Assembly (NCBI RefSeq): GCF_900177735.1
Contig: NZ_FXBB01000018.1
Span: 1 to 54,578, forward strand
Reading direction: 5' to 3'
Origin: Dethiosulfovibrio salsuginis
GTDB lineage: Bacteria; Synergistota; Synergistia; Synergistales; Dethiosulfovibrionaceae
Length of the DNA stretch: 54,578 bases
The notes beneath the pieces are model-generated. The model was not told where the DNA came from. It saw only the letters and a list, made by a program, of their open reading frames with translations, and did not search any database. The translations under genes and the position numbers were made by a program. Positions 7,521 through 15,418 of this stretch are shown here, in pieces; position 1 is the first letter of the stretch; every line of letters begins with the position of its first letter.

Positions 7521-8738
7521 TTAGGGTTTTGCCGCCAGCTTCGCTATGGATATGATCGTCTCGGTGGCCTTCTCCATGGACTGGATCGGTATGAACTCGT
7601 ACTTGCCGTGGAAGTTATGGCCTCCGGTGAAGATATTGGGGCAGGGCAGCCCCATGTAGGACAGCCTGGCTCCGTCGGTGCCGCCTCTTATAGGCTCTAC
7701 CGACGGGGTTATATCCACCGCCTCCATGGCCCGTCTGGCCAGGTCCACTATATCCATTCTCTCCCGGATCTTCTCCTCCATGTTGTAGTACTGGTCCTTT
7801 ATCTCAAGGGTGGCCCTGTTTCCGAACTCCCGGTTTATCTGGGCCACCGCTTTTCTCACGAAATCCTTTTTCTCCTCGAAGAGCTTTCTATCGTGGTCCC
7901 TAATGATGAACTTCATAACGCTCTCCTCCACCAGGCCCTTGAAGGTGTGGAGGTGGATAAATCCCTGGCAGCCCTCGGTCTTCTCAGGCACCTCCGTGGA
8001 AGGCATCAGCTCCGCCAGCCTCATGCCGATCTGGATGGAGTTGATCATCTGGTCCTTGGCGGTCCCGGGATGGACGCTTCTGCCCTGTATGTTCACCGTG
8101 GCGGATGCCGCGTTGAAGTTCTCGAACTCCATCTGACCTAAAACCCCTCCGTCCACGGTGTAGGCCCAATCGGCGTCGAAGGCCTTCACGTCGAACCTAT
8201 CCGCTCCCCTGCCTATCTCCTCGTCGGGGGTGAACCCTATTCGTATGGTACAGCGGGGTATCTCTGGATGGTCCTTCAGGTAGGCAACCGCCGAAAGGAT
8301 CTCGGCGATACCGGCCTTGTCGTCGGCCCCAAGGAGGGTCGTCCCGTCGGTGACGATGAGATTCTGACCGACGTAGTCCTTTAGACATGGAAAGTCCGAT
8401 GGAGACAGGATCACTTTACCGCCTTTATCCAGATTTATATCCTCTCCGTCGTAATCCTCCACGATCCTCGGAGACACGTTCTCCCCGGACACGTCCGGCG
8501 CGGTGTCCATATGGGCTATAAAGCCTATCACCGGCCCGTCGGAGTTCCCGGGGAACGTGGCGGTGACGTAGCTGTTTTCGTCCACCGAGGGGTCTTTAAG
8601 CCCCATCTCCTCCATCTCCTTGACCAGCATCCTGGCGAGGTCCCACTGACAGTCGGTGCTGGGGCAGGTGTTTGACGATTCGTCCGATGTGGTGTGTACC
8701 TTTGCGTATCTGAGAAAGCGATCCACTACGTCGTACAT
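7521..8738 (-). CDS. pepT: peptidase T (tripeptide aminopeptidase)
   Basis: The protein has 405 residues, the usual PepT length. It is an M20-family zinc aminopeptidase that releases the N-terminal residue from tripeptides in the cytoplasm. Visible metal and catalytic blocks are HMDTAPD, GADDKAG, the acidic pair in TPDEEIGRG, YTVDGG, and a C-terminal GGTDGARLSYMGLP and GGHNFHG. The ATG at 8738 has a good ribosome site (aggaagg) 8 bases upstream. A TTG 21 bases earlier overlaps that site and is unlikely. The gene is convergent with the Fic gene and stands alone. It fits an organism living on peptides. Confidence 0.95.
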   Translation of the reverse strand: MYDVVDRFLRYAKVHTTSDESSNTCPSTDCQWDLARMLVKEMEEMGLKDPSVDENSYVTATFPGNSDGPVIGFIAHMDTAPDVSGENVSPRIVEDYDGEDINLDKGGKVILSPSDFPCLKDYVGQNLIVTDGTTLLGADDKAGIAEILSAVAYLKDHPEIPRCTIRIGFTPDEEIGRGADRFDVKAFDADWAYTVDGGVLGQMEFENFNAASATVNIQGRSVHPGTAKDQMINSIQIGMRLAELMPSTEVPEKTEGCQGFIHLHTFKGLVEESVMKFIIRDHDRKLFEEKKDFVRKAVAQINREFGNRATLEIKDQYYNMEEKIRERMDIVDLARRAMEAVDITPSVEPIRGGTDGARLSYMGLPCPNIFTGGHNFHGKYEFIPIQSMEKATETIISIAKLAAKP

Positions 8739-8775
8739 AAAATCCCTTCCTTTCCTCAAAAAAAATCCACTCTAT

Positions 8776-8804
8776 GATACACCCGAGCCTGCCGATAGTA
8801 TAAT
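8776..8804 (+). promoter_or_regulatory. promoter of the two-gene small-protein operon
   Basis: A perfect -10 TATAAT (8799-8804) lies 35 bases before the 8840 start codon. A poor -35-like gataca (8776-8781) is 17 bases upstream. The -10 is convincing and the -35 is weak. Confidence 0.5.
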
Positions 8805-8839
8805 AGAGGGTGCGATGATTTACGAAGGGGGGGCGGTTT

Positions 8840-9031
8840 ATGGGAAAACTGATATCTCCTGACCCGGATATGTGGGGAAATCCGGTCCGTAGGGGAGCTG
8901 TAGAGGATAAGTTGAAGGATAGGCAGGATATAGCTCGTTACGATCGGAAAAGATATCTCCTCACCGTGGCGGTCGTCTCGATCCTTCTGTCGCCTTTTGT
9001 GGTCATAGCGCTTAAGATGTTGTCGAACTGA
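8840..9031 (+). CDS. small single-span membrane protein, unknown
   Basis: The protein has 63 residues. A polar, charged N-terminal part (residues 1-39, with RRGAVEDKLKDRQD) is followed by one hydrophobic segment (about 40-60, YLLTVAVVSILLSPFVVIAL). I do not recognise a family. The ATG at 8840 follows an aaggggggg purine tract and a TATAAT box. The next small gene starts 14 bases after its stop, so the two form an operon closed by a terminator. The positive residues before the membrane segment suggest that the N-terminus stays in the cytoplasm. Confidence 0.7.
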   Translation: MGKLISPDPDMWGNPVRRGAVEDKLKDRQDIARYDRKRYLLTVAVVSILLSPFVVIALKMLSN

Positions 9032-9045
9032 AAGGAGAGAGTAAT

Positions 9046-9288
9046 ATGTCTGTACGAGGATTTCAGATGATGATGCAGGTCCACATTCCGGTAACCGAGC
9101 ACCACGTGATCTCCAGGGATATCGTCCGTAACTACGGAGATAGAGAAGAGATGGAGATGAACATGATAAACTACATAAACAACATAAGGGAAAACGATCA
9201 GATAGGTTTTGGAGACGATATTATTTTCCTCCCCTCCGGTATGGGCAAAAAAACGGTGGTTGAGTTCACCTACAAGGTGGTTGACTGA
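9046..9288 (+). CDS. small conserved-looking protein, unknown
   Basis: The protein has 80 residues with no membrane segment or signal peptide. It is rich in Met, Asn and acidic residues, with an MEMNMINYINNIREND stretch and a C-terminal hydrophobic strand (VVEFTYKVVD). I recognise no family. The start has an excellent ribosome site (aaaggagag, 9031-9039) and is followed by a strong terminator, so it is very likely a real gene, co-transcribed with the small membrane protein upstream. Confidence 0.75.
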   Translation: MSVRGFQMMMQVHIPVTEHHVISRDIVRNYGDREEMEMNMINYINNIRENDQIGFGDDIIFLPSGMGKKTVVEFTYKVVD

Positions 9289-9299
9289 TAGTTAATCGT

Positions 9300-9335
9300 C
9301 AAGAGGAGGGCCTTAAAGGCCCTCCTCTTGCTATT
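9300..9335. terminator. bidirectional terminator
   Basis: A stem of about 15 bp (9300-9314 with 9316-9330) with almost no loop separates two convergent genes (9046 plus strand and 9331 minus strand). T-rich flanks occur on the plus side (ctattt). It probably serves both directions. Confidence 0.8.
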
Positions 9336-12123
9336 TAACCGTAGCAGCTATATAGGACTCTAATTGCTCTAAAAAGTCCATGGAACGGTCTTTCTTCACG
9401 AGCCAGGTGGCGGAAAAGTGGGCTCTCTTCAGGTGTCTAGCCGCTCCCTGGAGGTCTCCTTTGACGTGGTGATCGTAGGCACAGAGTGAATTGAATAGGA
9501 CCCCTAGATCGCCGAATATAATCTCGTCTCTATATTCCTCGGCTTGGGCAAGGTGTTCCGATAGTCCCTCATGGTCGCCCTTTAGCCACATGAGCTGGGC
9601 GGTCATTATGTGTATGATCCACCTCCCCTGATGGACTTCGCTTCTCATAAGTGCCATCATGGCTTTTCTCAGGTGTATCTCCGCCGATGGCAGATCGTCG
9701 TTATCGAGAGCGATCTTTCCCAGAGAGCTTTCGACCATAGAGAAGAGAGAGCTGTATCTCTGGCCGAGGTTTTTAAGGTCCTCCAGGATCTCAAGGGATA
9801 GCGTGAGTTGCTGTCTGCCTTCCTCGATGAAGCCACTTCGAGCCATTGCGACGCCCCTCATCCTCAAGGCGATAGCTCGGTTTAGACGGTTCCCTTCGCT
9901 GGCTATCTCTATCTCCTTGCCGTAGCGGCTCAGAAGGTCGTCGTCTTCTGTCCTGATGGCCAGCAGGCAGAGACCGTGAAGGCATTCGATGGAAAGGGAA
10001 CGGTCCCCTCTCCTCACGCTTTCCTCCAGGGCTCCGATGAGGTGTCTCTTTCCCCTATCCAGTTCTCCGGCCCAGAGTCGGTGAAAACCGGTAGTGGCCT
10101 CAAAGCGGTTTTGTAGCGATCGAATGTTCTCGCTACTTCCTACGGACCTCTGAAACAGCGCCTGAATCTGCAAAGTAAGCCTATCGATCTCTTTCGACCA
10201 GTTTCTACTGTCTCGCTCGACTTTTTTCAGGATTCCGTCCTCTATCGGCGGAAAGCCCTCGCACTTTGCCCTCACCAGCAGTCTGAGGTAGCGGCCATGG
10301 GCCTCTATCCGTTGTTCCAGCGATCCTCCCTCTTTGCTTCGGTCTATATCCCTCAGACACAGACTCGGCGGGTAAAATCCCAGAGGATCCCTCTCCAGCG
10401 ATTTTGCGAGCATCCTCTGGGAGACGAAGTGCCTTTTCAGTTTAGGGGCGGATCTCCGAAAGAAAGCCTTTATCTGAGGGTGGACGACCGCTAGAGCTGC
10501 GTTGCCGTCCACCGATATCTCCGCTTTCAACAGGTCCATTTTCTCCAGCTTTATGAGCTCCGGTTCCAGATTCCCCTCTGTCATATGGCCTCTCAGGATA
10601 TCCAGTGATACGGGCTCGTCTATGATCGACAGAGTCTCCATTATATCTATGTGGACCGGAGAGAGCCTGTTGGACATGGCCCTTATTGGGAACTCTAATC
10701 GGTTCCCTAGGTCTTCAAGGCCTCTTCCTTGGGCGTAGAGCTCTGAGAGAGCGGAAAGACACACAGGCAGTCCAAGGGTCTCTTCGTATATACGCTCCTC
10801 CTCGTCGGGCAACGGTATATCCTCGGTTATTCCCAGAACGTGACGACAGAACATCCCGCACTCCCTCGGTCCAAAGGGAAGTATTTTTATGGATCTGTAT
10901 CTTATCTTTCCCTCCGCCGCCATGGCGCCGAGCCATCGATCGTTATCGCCGAAAGTCTCCGGGTGGTCGACCATGAGGACGGTCAGGTTCTCCGGTTCCG
11001 AAGACAGGACCATCTTCATAAGCTCTATCTCTTCTCTCCCTATAAACCTCACTTCGTCCAGAAAAAAGGTAATTCTCCCCTCCTGAGATCTTTTGCCTAT
11101 AAAGTCGGCGATATCCCTTCCCTGTTCCCTGAAAGGAGCATCTGAGTTCAGAAACAGGCCATATCTCGTCGCCACCTGATACAGATCGTGCCATGGATTT
11201 CCCCTGTTCTGATGGGAGATACTGCACACGATGGATTTCCCAACCATATCGCTGTGATCCCTCAATATCCGGTTTAAAACAGCGGTCCTCCCGCTTCCCT
11301 CGGCCCCCCAGAGGGATATGCATAGAGGTCTCTCGTCCTGGTTTGCGATCAGGTTCAGGATCTGGGCCTTCTCTCCGTCCCTTCCCCATAGGCCTTTTGA
11401 GAAATCGTCTCTAGGCTGGACCGATACAGAGTCCAGTTTCTGGAATATCGATTTGTAGAGGTCGGTGGTCTCAGGGGAAGGATCTATTCCCATCTCGTTT
11501 CTAAGCCTAGTCGAGAGAGCTGCGTAGGTCTCAACTATTCGGGACAGATTTCCCTGTTTTCCCAGAGACTCCATCAGTTTTTTGGCGATCTCCTCGTCCC
11601 ATGGGGCTATGGAGAGGGCGTTTGTCAGCAACATCACCGACCTGTCGTCCTCGCCGGAGAGAGTGGCCTTTTCCGCCTGGTGTCGGAGGTTTTTCACGTA
11701 AAGATCTCTGAAATAATCCCGTTTGCTCTGGAGCCAGTGGTTGAACTCTTCGGTTCCCTCCAGATAAAATCCCTCCAGATAGGGCAGTCCCAGCCTTTTG
11801 AGATCCCTTTCCCCTAGACTCTCCAGGTCGGAGAGAAAGTCCAGATCGCTCCTTACCTTTCCAGAGGCTATGGATATACGGCTGTTGTTGGAGAGTATGG
11901 TCGACTGAGGCATGATCGACCTCAGCTGATAGAGGGCGTTTCTAAGGTTCTTCGCTCCCGATCTCTCGTCTTTCTCCGGCCATAGATGTTGGGCCAGCCA
12001 TGTCCTGGAGGCTCCCCCCTCGGTTATCAGTATATAGCTTAGAGCCTCCACTTTCTTGAAGGGAAAGGCGACAGGTTCCCCTCTGAGACTCAGTGACGGC
12101 GGTCCAAAAAGCCTAGCGTACAT
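9331..12123 (-). CDS. BTAD/SARP-like transcriptional activator with ATPase and TPR regions
   Basis: The protein has 930 residues. The N-terminus (1-95) is an OmpR-like winged helix as in SARP regulators (with RTWLAQHLWPEKDERSGAKN and LRNALYQLR). The bacterial transcriptional activation domain (BTAD) follows at about 100-225 (GFYLEGTEEFNHWLQSKRDY, then ALSIAPWDEEIAKKLMES). An AAA/STAND-type ATPase begins near 265, with a P-loop GAEGSGRT and Walker B TFFLDEV. The last 350 residues are helical and TPR-like. Such proteins sense a ligand through the C-terminal repeats and activate nearby genes. ATG 12123 has a good site (gaggtgat). It is divergent from a chemoreceptor gene across 185 bases that carry short direct repeats, so it may control that gene and itself. 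The inducer is unknown. Confidence 0.85.
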   Translation of the reverse strand: MYARLFGPPSLSLRGEPVAFPFKKVEALSYILITEGGASRTWLAQHLWPEKDERSGAKNLRNALYQLRSIMPQSTILSNNSRISIASGKVRSDLDFLSDLESLGERDLKRLGLPYLEGFYLEGTEEFNHWLQSKRDYFRDLYVKNLRHQAEKATLSGEDDRSVMLLTNALSIAPWDEEIAKKLMESLGKQGNLSRIVETYAALSTRLRNEMGIDPSPETTDLYKSIFQKLDSVSVQPRDDFSKGLWGRDGEKAQILNLIANQDERPLCISLWGAEGSGRTAVLNRILRDHSDMVGKSIVCSISHQNRGNPWHDLYQVATRYGLFLNSDAPFREQGRDIADFIGKRSQEGRITFFLDEVRFIGREEIELMKMVLSSEPENLTVLMVDHPETFGDNDRWLGAMAAEGKIRYRSIKILPFGPRECGMFCRHVLGITEDIPLPDEEERIYEETLGLPVCLSALSELYAQGRGLEDLGNRLEFPIRAMSNRLSPVHIDIMETLSIIDEPVSLDILRGHMTEGNLEPELIKLEKMDLLKAEISVDGNAALAVVHPQIKAFFRRSAPKLKRHFVSQRMLAKSLERDPLGFYPPSLCLRDIDRSKEGGSLEQRIEAHGRYLRLLVRAKCEGFPPIEDGILKKVERDSRNWSKEIDRLTLQIQALFQRSVGSSENIRSLQNRFEATTGFHRLWAGELDRGKRHLIGALEESVRRGDRSLSIECLHGLCLLAIRTEDDDLLSRYGKEIEIASEGNRLNRAIALRMRGVAMARSGFIEEGRQQLTLSLEILEDLKNLGQRYSSLFSMVESSLGKIALDNDDLPSAEIHLRKAMMALMRSEVHQGRWIIHIMTAQLMWLKGDHEGLSEHLAQAEEYRDEIIFGDLGVLFNSLCAYDHHVKGDLQGAARHLKRAHFSATWLVKKDRSMDFLEQLESYIAATVK

Positions 12124-12184
12124 AGGGTATCACCTCAGATATAGGTTCTCGAGAACTATAATATCTCACAAATCATCTGACAAT

Positions 12185-12229
12185 GTCAAACGGCGTCAAA
12201 AAATTCGTCCAAAAGTAAAAGGCGTCAAT
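12185..12229. promoter_or_regulatory. cluster of gtcaaa direct repeats, candidate operator
   Basis: Four copies of gtc(a/c)aa occur in the same orientation, at 12185, 12195, 12207 and 12224, so the first three are spaced 10-12 bases apart, about one helical turn. They lie in the shared 185-base region between the SARP-like regulator and the chemoreceptor. SARP regulators bind short direct repeats at about 11-base spacing, so this is a plausible binding site. The assignment is inference. Confidence 0.4.
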
Positions 12230-12308
12230 TTTACACCTTGGTTGTAAAGTTATAGCTAGAGTGGGATTGATAGGTTTATACGTTCATAATCGAAGGGAGT
12301 GAAGGTGA

Positions 12309-14069
12309 ATGAGGTTTCTCAGTTATATGAGAAAAATTTCAATTCGAGCGAGGTTAGTTATCCTGGTTTTTCTGATGGTATCCTTTTCCGTCCTCACCTC
12401 GTTCGCCCTGATAGAGGCCCTTAACTCGGTGTCCACGATGGTAGGGGATCTCTACGGCAGAGGAAGCAAAGGGGCTGTTACCGCCTACGAGGCGGCGGAC
12501 GGCATGAACCAGGTCGCGGTCAACCTCTATAGGGCCCTCAACGCGTCGGACCCTGAGGCCCGAAGGGGCTTCGGGGCTCGGGTCATGGCAGGTCACAAGG
12601 CGTTAGGAGACGCCTTGGAACGCCTTAGTACCCTGGATTTGAGCTCTAACGGAAAGGCTCTTCTGGAAAATTCGGTGGAGGTCTTTCGTGTATGGAGCCC
12701 TATGACCGACTCTCTGGTCTCTGTACTGGAGAGAGGTGGTTACCAACAGGAGTTTATGGCCATAGCGTCGTCGGGGGCACATCTCACCATGAAATTGGAC
12801 GACTCCATCAAAAAACTTGTGGCGGCGGCCTCCGCCAGCATGGAACAGGTCTACGGAGATATCCTGATACGGAGGGACACCACCAAACGTAACGCCCTCT
12901 GGATCGTGATCGCGGTGACATCTCTGTCCGTCCTTCTCTCCGCTCTGGTGGTCCTCTCCATCTCCCGTCCTGTAGGGGCCATAGTCCGGGAGATCCGTTC
13001 GGTTGCCCAGTCCATGGATCTCACCCATAGAGGATCCAAAGAAGGAAAGGACGAGATAACCGCCATCTCCAACGCCATGGACTCCCTCTTCGACGCTTTC
13101 GAGGGGGCTATGATAAAGGTCAAGGATATGTCCTGTGAACTTTCAGGCCATGCCCAGACCTTCTCCGCTACCGCCGAGGAGGCTAACGCCACGGTGGAGG
13201 AGGTAATCGCTCAGGTGGACCGTACCGGCGACATGGTGGGCAACCTGGCCGCCAATACCGAGGAGATAAACGCCAGCGTGGGAGAGGTAGCCGCAGGATC
13301 TCAGTCCGCCGCAGGAAAGAGCTCCGACGTGGCGGAACAGGTGGAGGACGCTCGCCGCTCCGGTCAAGAAGGGCTTTTATCCGTCAAAAAGGCGGTCCGT
13401 GCTGTTATTAAGGTAGCCGACGAGTCGAGAAGCTCTATGGAGAGGGTCAGAGACCTAGGGGTACGGGCCCAGGAGATCCAGTCTTTCGTCAGCGACATAG
13501 GCTCTATCGCCGATCAGACCAACTTACTGGCCCTGAACGCCGCCATAGAGGCCGCCAGAGCAGGAGAGCACGGCAGAGGATTTGCGGTGGTCGCCGAGGA
13601 AGTGAGAAAACTGGCGGAACAGAGCAACGCCTCCGCGGGAAAGATCTCCGACCTGGCCAAAGAGATCTCCGGCGACCTCCAGGCGGTAATATCGCTGGTG
13701 GAGGGCAACGAAGGCCAGGCCACCCAGGCCAGAGCGGACGCCGAGGGAGCGGAGGAGCTTATAGAGACCATCCTTACATCCCTTGCCGCTATAGCCGCAG
13801 CCTCTCAGGACATGGCGGCGGTGGCCACCGAACAGGCGGCCTCCAGCGAGGAGATAACCACTGCCGTCCAGAACATGGCGAACAGGACGGGAGACGTAGC
13901 GGAGATATCGGGAGTTATAAGGAGTCAGATGAAGGACGTAGGCACGGTGGCCGAACAGGTCGCAGTGGGCTCCGAATCTCTGGCTGCCATGGCGGAAACC
14001 CTCCAGATGGAAGTGAATCGTTTTAACGTTTCCACCGGTAAGGGCCTAATGCCCAACTGTAACCGGTAG
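12309..14069 (+). CDS. methyl-accepting chemotaxis protein, transmembrane
   Basis: The protein has 586 residues. The first membrane segment is at about 16-38 and a periplasmic sensor of about 155 residues follows, with 4-helix-bundle character ([20 protein letters not shown]). The second membrane segment lies near 196-218 ([20 protein letters not shown]), then a HAMP linker near 219-272 and a cytoplasmic signalling coiled coil. The conserved hairpin tip is present ([20 protein letters not shown], then [18 protein letters not shown]). It would signal through CheW/CheA, which are not encoded in this window. The sensor ligand cannot be told from sequence. An ATG at 12309 is preceded by gaagggagtgaagg. 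The gene is divergent from the SARP-like regulator and ends in a strong terminator. Confidence 0.92.
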   Translation: MRFLSYMRKISIRARLVILVFLMVSFSVLTSFALIEALNSVSTMVGDLYGRGSKGAVTAYEAADGMNQVAVNLYRALNASDPEARRGFGARVMAGHKALGDALERLSTLDLSSNGKALLENSVEVFRVWSPMTDSLVSVLERGGYQQEFMAIASSGAHLTMKLDDSIKKLVAAASASMEQVYGDILIRRDTTKRNALWIVIAVTSLSVLLSALVVLSISRPVGAIVREIRSVAQSMDLTHRGSKEGKDEITAISNAMDSLFDAFEGAMIKVKDMSCELSGHAQTFSATAEEANATVEEVIAQVDRTGDMVGNLAANTEEINASVGEVAAGSQSAAGKSSDVAEQVEDARRSGQEGLLSVKKAVRAVIKVADESRSSMERVRDLGVRAQEIQSFVSDIGSIADQTNLLALNAAIEAARAGEHGRGFAVVAEEVRKLAEQSNASAGKISDLAKEISGDLQAVISLVEGNEGQATQARADAEGAEELIETILTSLAAIAAASQDMAAVATEQAASSEEITTAVQNMANRTGDVAEISGVIRSQMKDVGTVAEQVAVGSESLAAMAETLQMEVNRFNVSTGKGLMPNCNR

Positions 14070-14077
14070 TTTAGATA

Positions 14078-14116
14078 CGAAAAAAAGGGCGGGGGCTTAC
14101 CCCGCCCTTTTTTTCG
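14078..14116 (+). terminator. intrinsic terminator after the chemoreceptor
   Basis: A GC-rich stem (gggcgggg paired with ccccgccc) with flanking A and T tracts (aaaaaaa before, ttttttt after) lies 8 bases after the chemoreceptor stop. Confidence 0.92.
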
Positions 14117-14117
14117 C

Positions 14118-14123
14118 TATAAT
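14118..14123 (+). promoter_or_regulatory. -10 element before the HDOD signalling operon
   Basis: A perfect TATAAT lies 28 bases before the ATG at 14151, immediately behind the preceding terminator. A convincing -35 is not visible because that position falls in the terminator stem. Confidence 0.4.
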
Positions 14124-14150
14124 CTAGCTGTGGAAAGGCAGGTGATTCTC

Positions 14151-15401
14151 ATGCCCTTACTTGGGACCTCCGATCTCAAAGCTGGAATGGTACTGGCGGA
14201 CCATTTAACGACTCCAGGGGGCAGGAAAATCCTCTCCAAAGGCTCCGTCCTGTCGGATAAAAATATATCTATGATGAAGGTCTGGGGGATAGCTTACGCC
14301 GACGTGGAGGGATCGGGAGAGGATAGCTCGTCGGATATCGGCGGCAATCAGGGAGAGGACATAAAGGGAGAGTGCGAATCGATGGTCAGAAGCTACTTCC
14401 CCCCCTCTTTGGACCTAGAACCTCACGGAGAGATGTTCAACCTCTGCTGCGAGAGGTGTAGTCGGCTGGTGGTCTCCGGCGACCGAGGTGCTATAGATGA
14501 GATCACCGGCCATAACTCTCCAGAGTCTATGCCCTCCAGGTTCGACCTCAAAGAAGACCGCCCCGTTTTGAGGCAGATCGTCGGTGAGGATGTCGCCCTA
14601 TCCTCCCTGCCTGACGTTTATTTCAAGATCATGGACGTTATTAAGTCTCCCGTGAGCTCCGCTGCCTCTATCGCCAAAGTCGTTAGCACCGATCCTAACC
14701 TGAGCCTAAGGTTGCTCCGGCTGGTAAACAGCGCGTTTTACGGCTTTCCCGTGCCTATTCGCTCTATATCCCGAGCCATAGCCATAGTGGGCATAAGGGA
14801 ATTGTCCTCCCTCGCTCTAGCGGCCTCTACGATGAGCGCCTTTTCACACATCCCATCGGAATACGTGGATATGAGGTCTTTCTGGAGGCACTCTATCGCC
14901 TGCGGAGTTATCTCCAGGGTGCTAGCCTCCCATAAAAAGATCCACAGAGATGAGACCTTTTTCTTGGCGGGACTGCTACACGACATAGGAAGGGCCCTGC
15001 TCTACATAAAGCTCCCCTCCTGGATGGGCCACGCCCTGGGGGTTTCCCGTTTCTTCCGACTTCCTCTCCTGGAGGTCGAGAAAAGGCTTCTGGGATTCGA
15101 CCACGGCCAGGCGACCTTCAAGCTCCTCAGCCAGTGGAACATCCCCGAGCCTATACTTGGACTAGCGTCCTGGCATCACGAGCCGGAAAAACACGATAAG
15201 CCCGAGGAGGCCGCCCTTATATGGCTTGCGGACTGGATGGCCAACGGCATGAAAGTGGGCTCCAGCGGCACCTACTTCCTCCCCCCCGCTCAGGAGGAGA
15301 TATGGCAGTTAGTGGGGCTGGAGCCGGAGACGTTGAGGTCGGTTTTTATACAGTCCGAAAGGCAGATGAGCGAAATCCTGAGGATATTTCTCATGTCCTG
15401 A
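14151..15401 (+). CDS. HDOD-domain signalling protein
   Basis: The protein has 416 residues. The N-terminal 55 residues (SDLKAGMVLADHLTTPGGRK, KGSVLSDKNISMMKVWGI) match the short domain that often precedes HD-GYP or HDOD modules. The HDOD domain covers about 145-345 (LSLRLLRLVNSAFYGFPVPI, then FLAGLLHDIGRALLY, GFDHGQATFKLLSQWNIPEP). HDOD proteins act as regulatory relatives of HD phosphohydrolases. I chose ATG 14151, with aggcaggtga upstream, over a GTG at 14130. It is the first gene of an operon with a hybrid kinase (17 bases downstream) and a diguanylate cyclase, so it probably belongs to the same c-di-GMP-linked circuit. An HDIGR motif is kept, but no catalytic role is proven. Confidence 0.85.
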   Translation: MPLLGTSDLKAGMVLADHLTTPGGRKILSKGSVLSDKNISMMKVWGIAYADVEGSGEDSSSDIGGNQGEDIKGECESMVRSYFPPSLDLEPHGEMFNLCCERCSRLVVSGDRGAIDEITGHNSPESMPSRFDLKEDRPVLRQIVGEDVALSSLPDVYFKIMDVIKSPVSSAASIAKVVSTDPNLSLRLLRLVNSAFYGFPVPIRSISRAIAIVGIRELSSLALAASTMSAFSHIPSEYVDMRSFWRHSIACGVISRVLASHKKIHRDETFFLAGLLHDIGRALLYIKLPSWMGHALGVSRFFRLPLLEVEKRLLGFDHGQATFKLLSQWNIPEPILGLASWHHEPEKHDKPEEAALIWLADWMANGMKVGSSGTYFLPPAQEEIWQLVGLEPETLRSVFIQSERQMSEILRIFLMS

Positions 15402-15418
15402 CGAAAGGAGAGGGACCT

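Noticed and set aside
7392-8141. A 249-codon plus-strand reading frame starting in repeat copy B
   Set aside because: It begins inside the palindromic element and then runs antisense to peptidase T, whose motifs and ribosome site are clear.
12245-12273. Flagellar sigma factor promoter (TAAA ... GATA) before the chemoreceptor
   Set aside because: The spacing is 17 bases and the -10 agrees only in GATA, too weak to claim.
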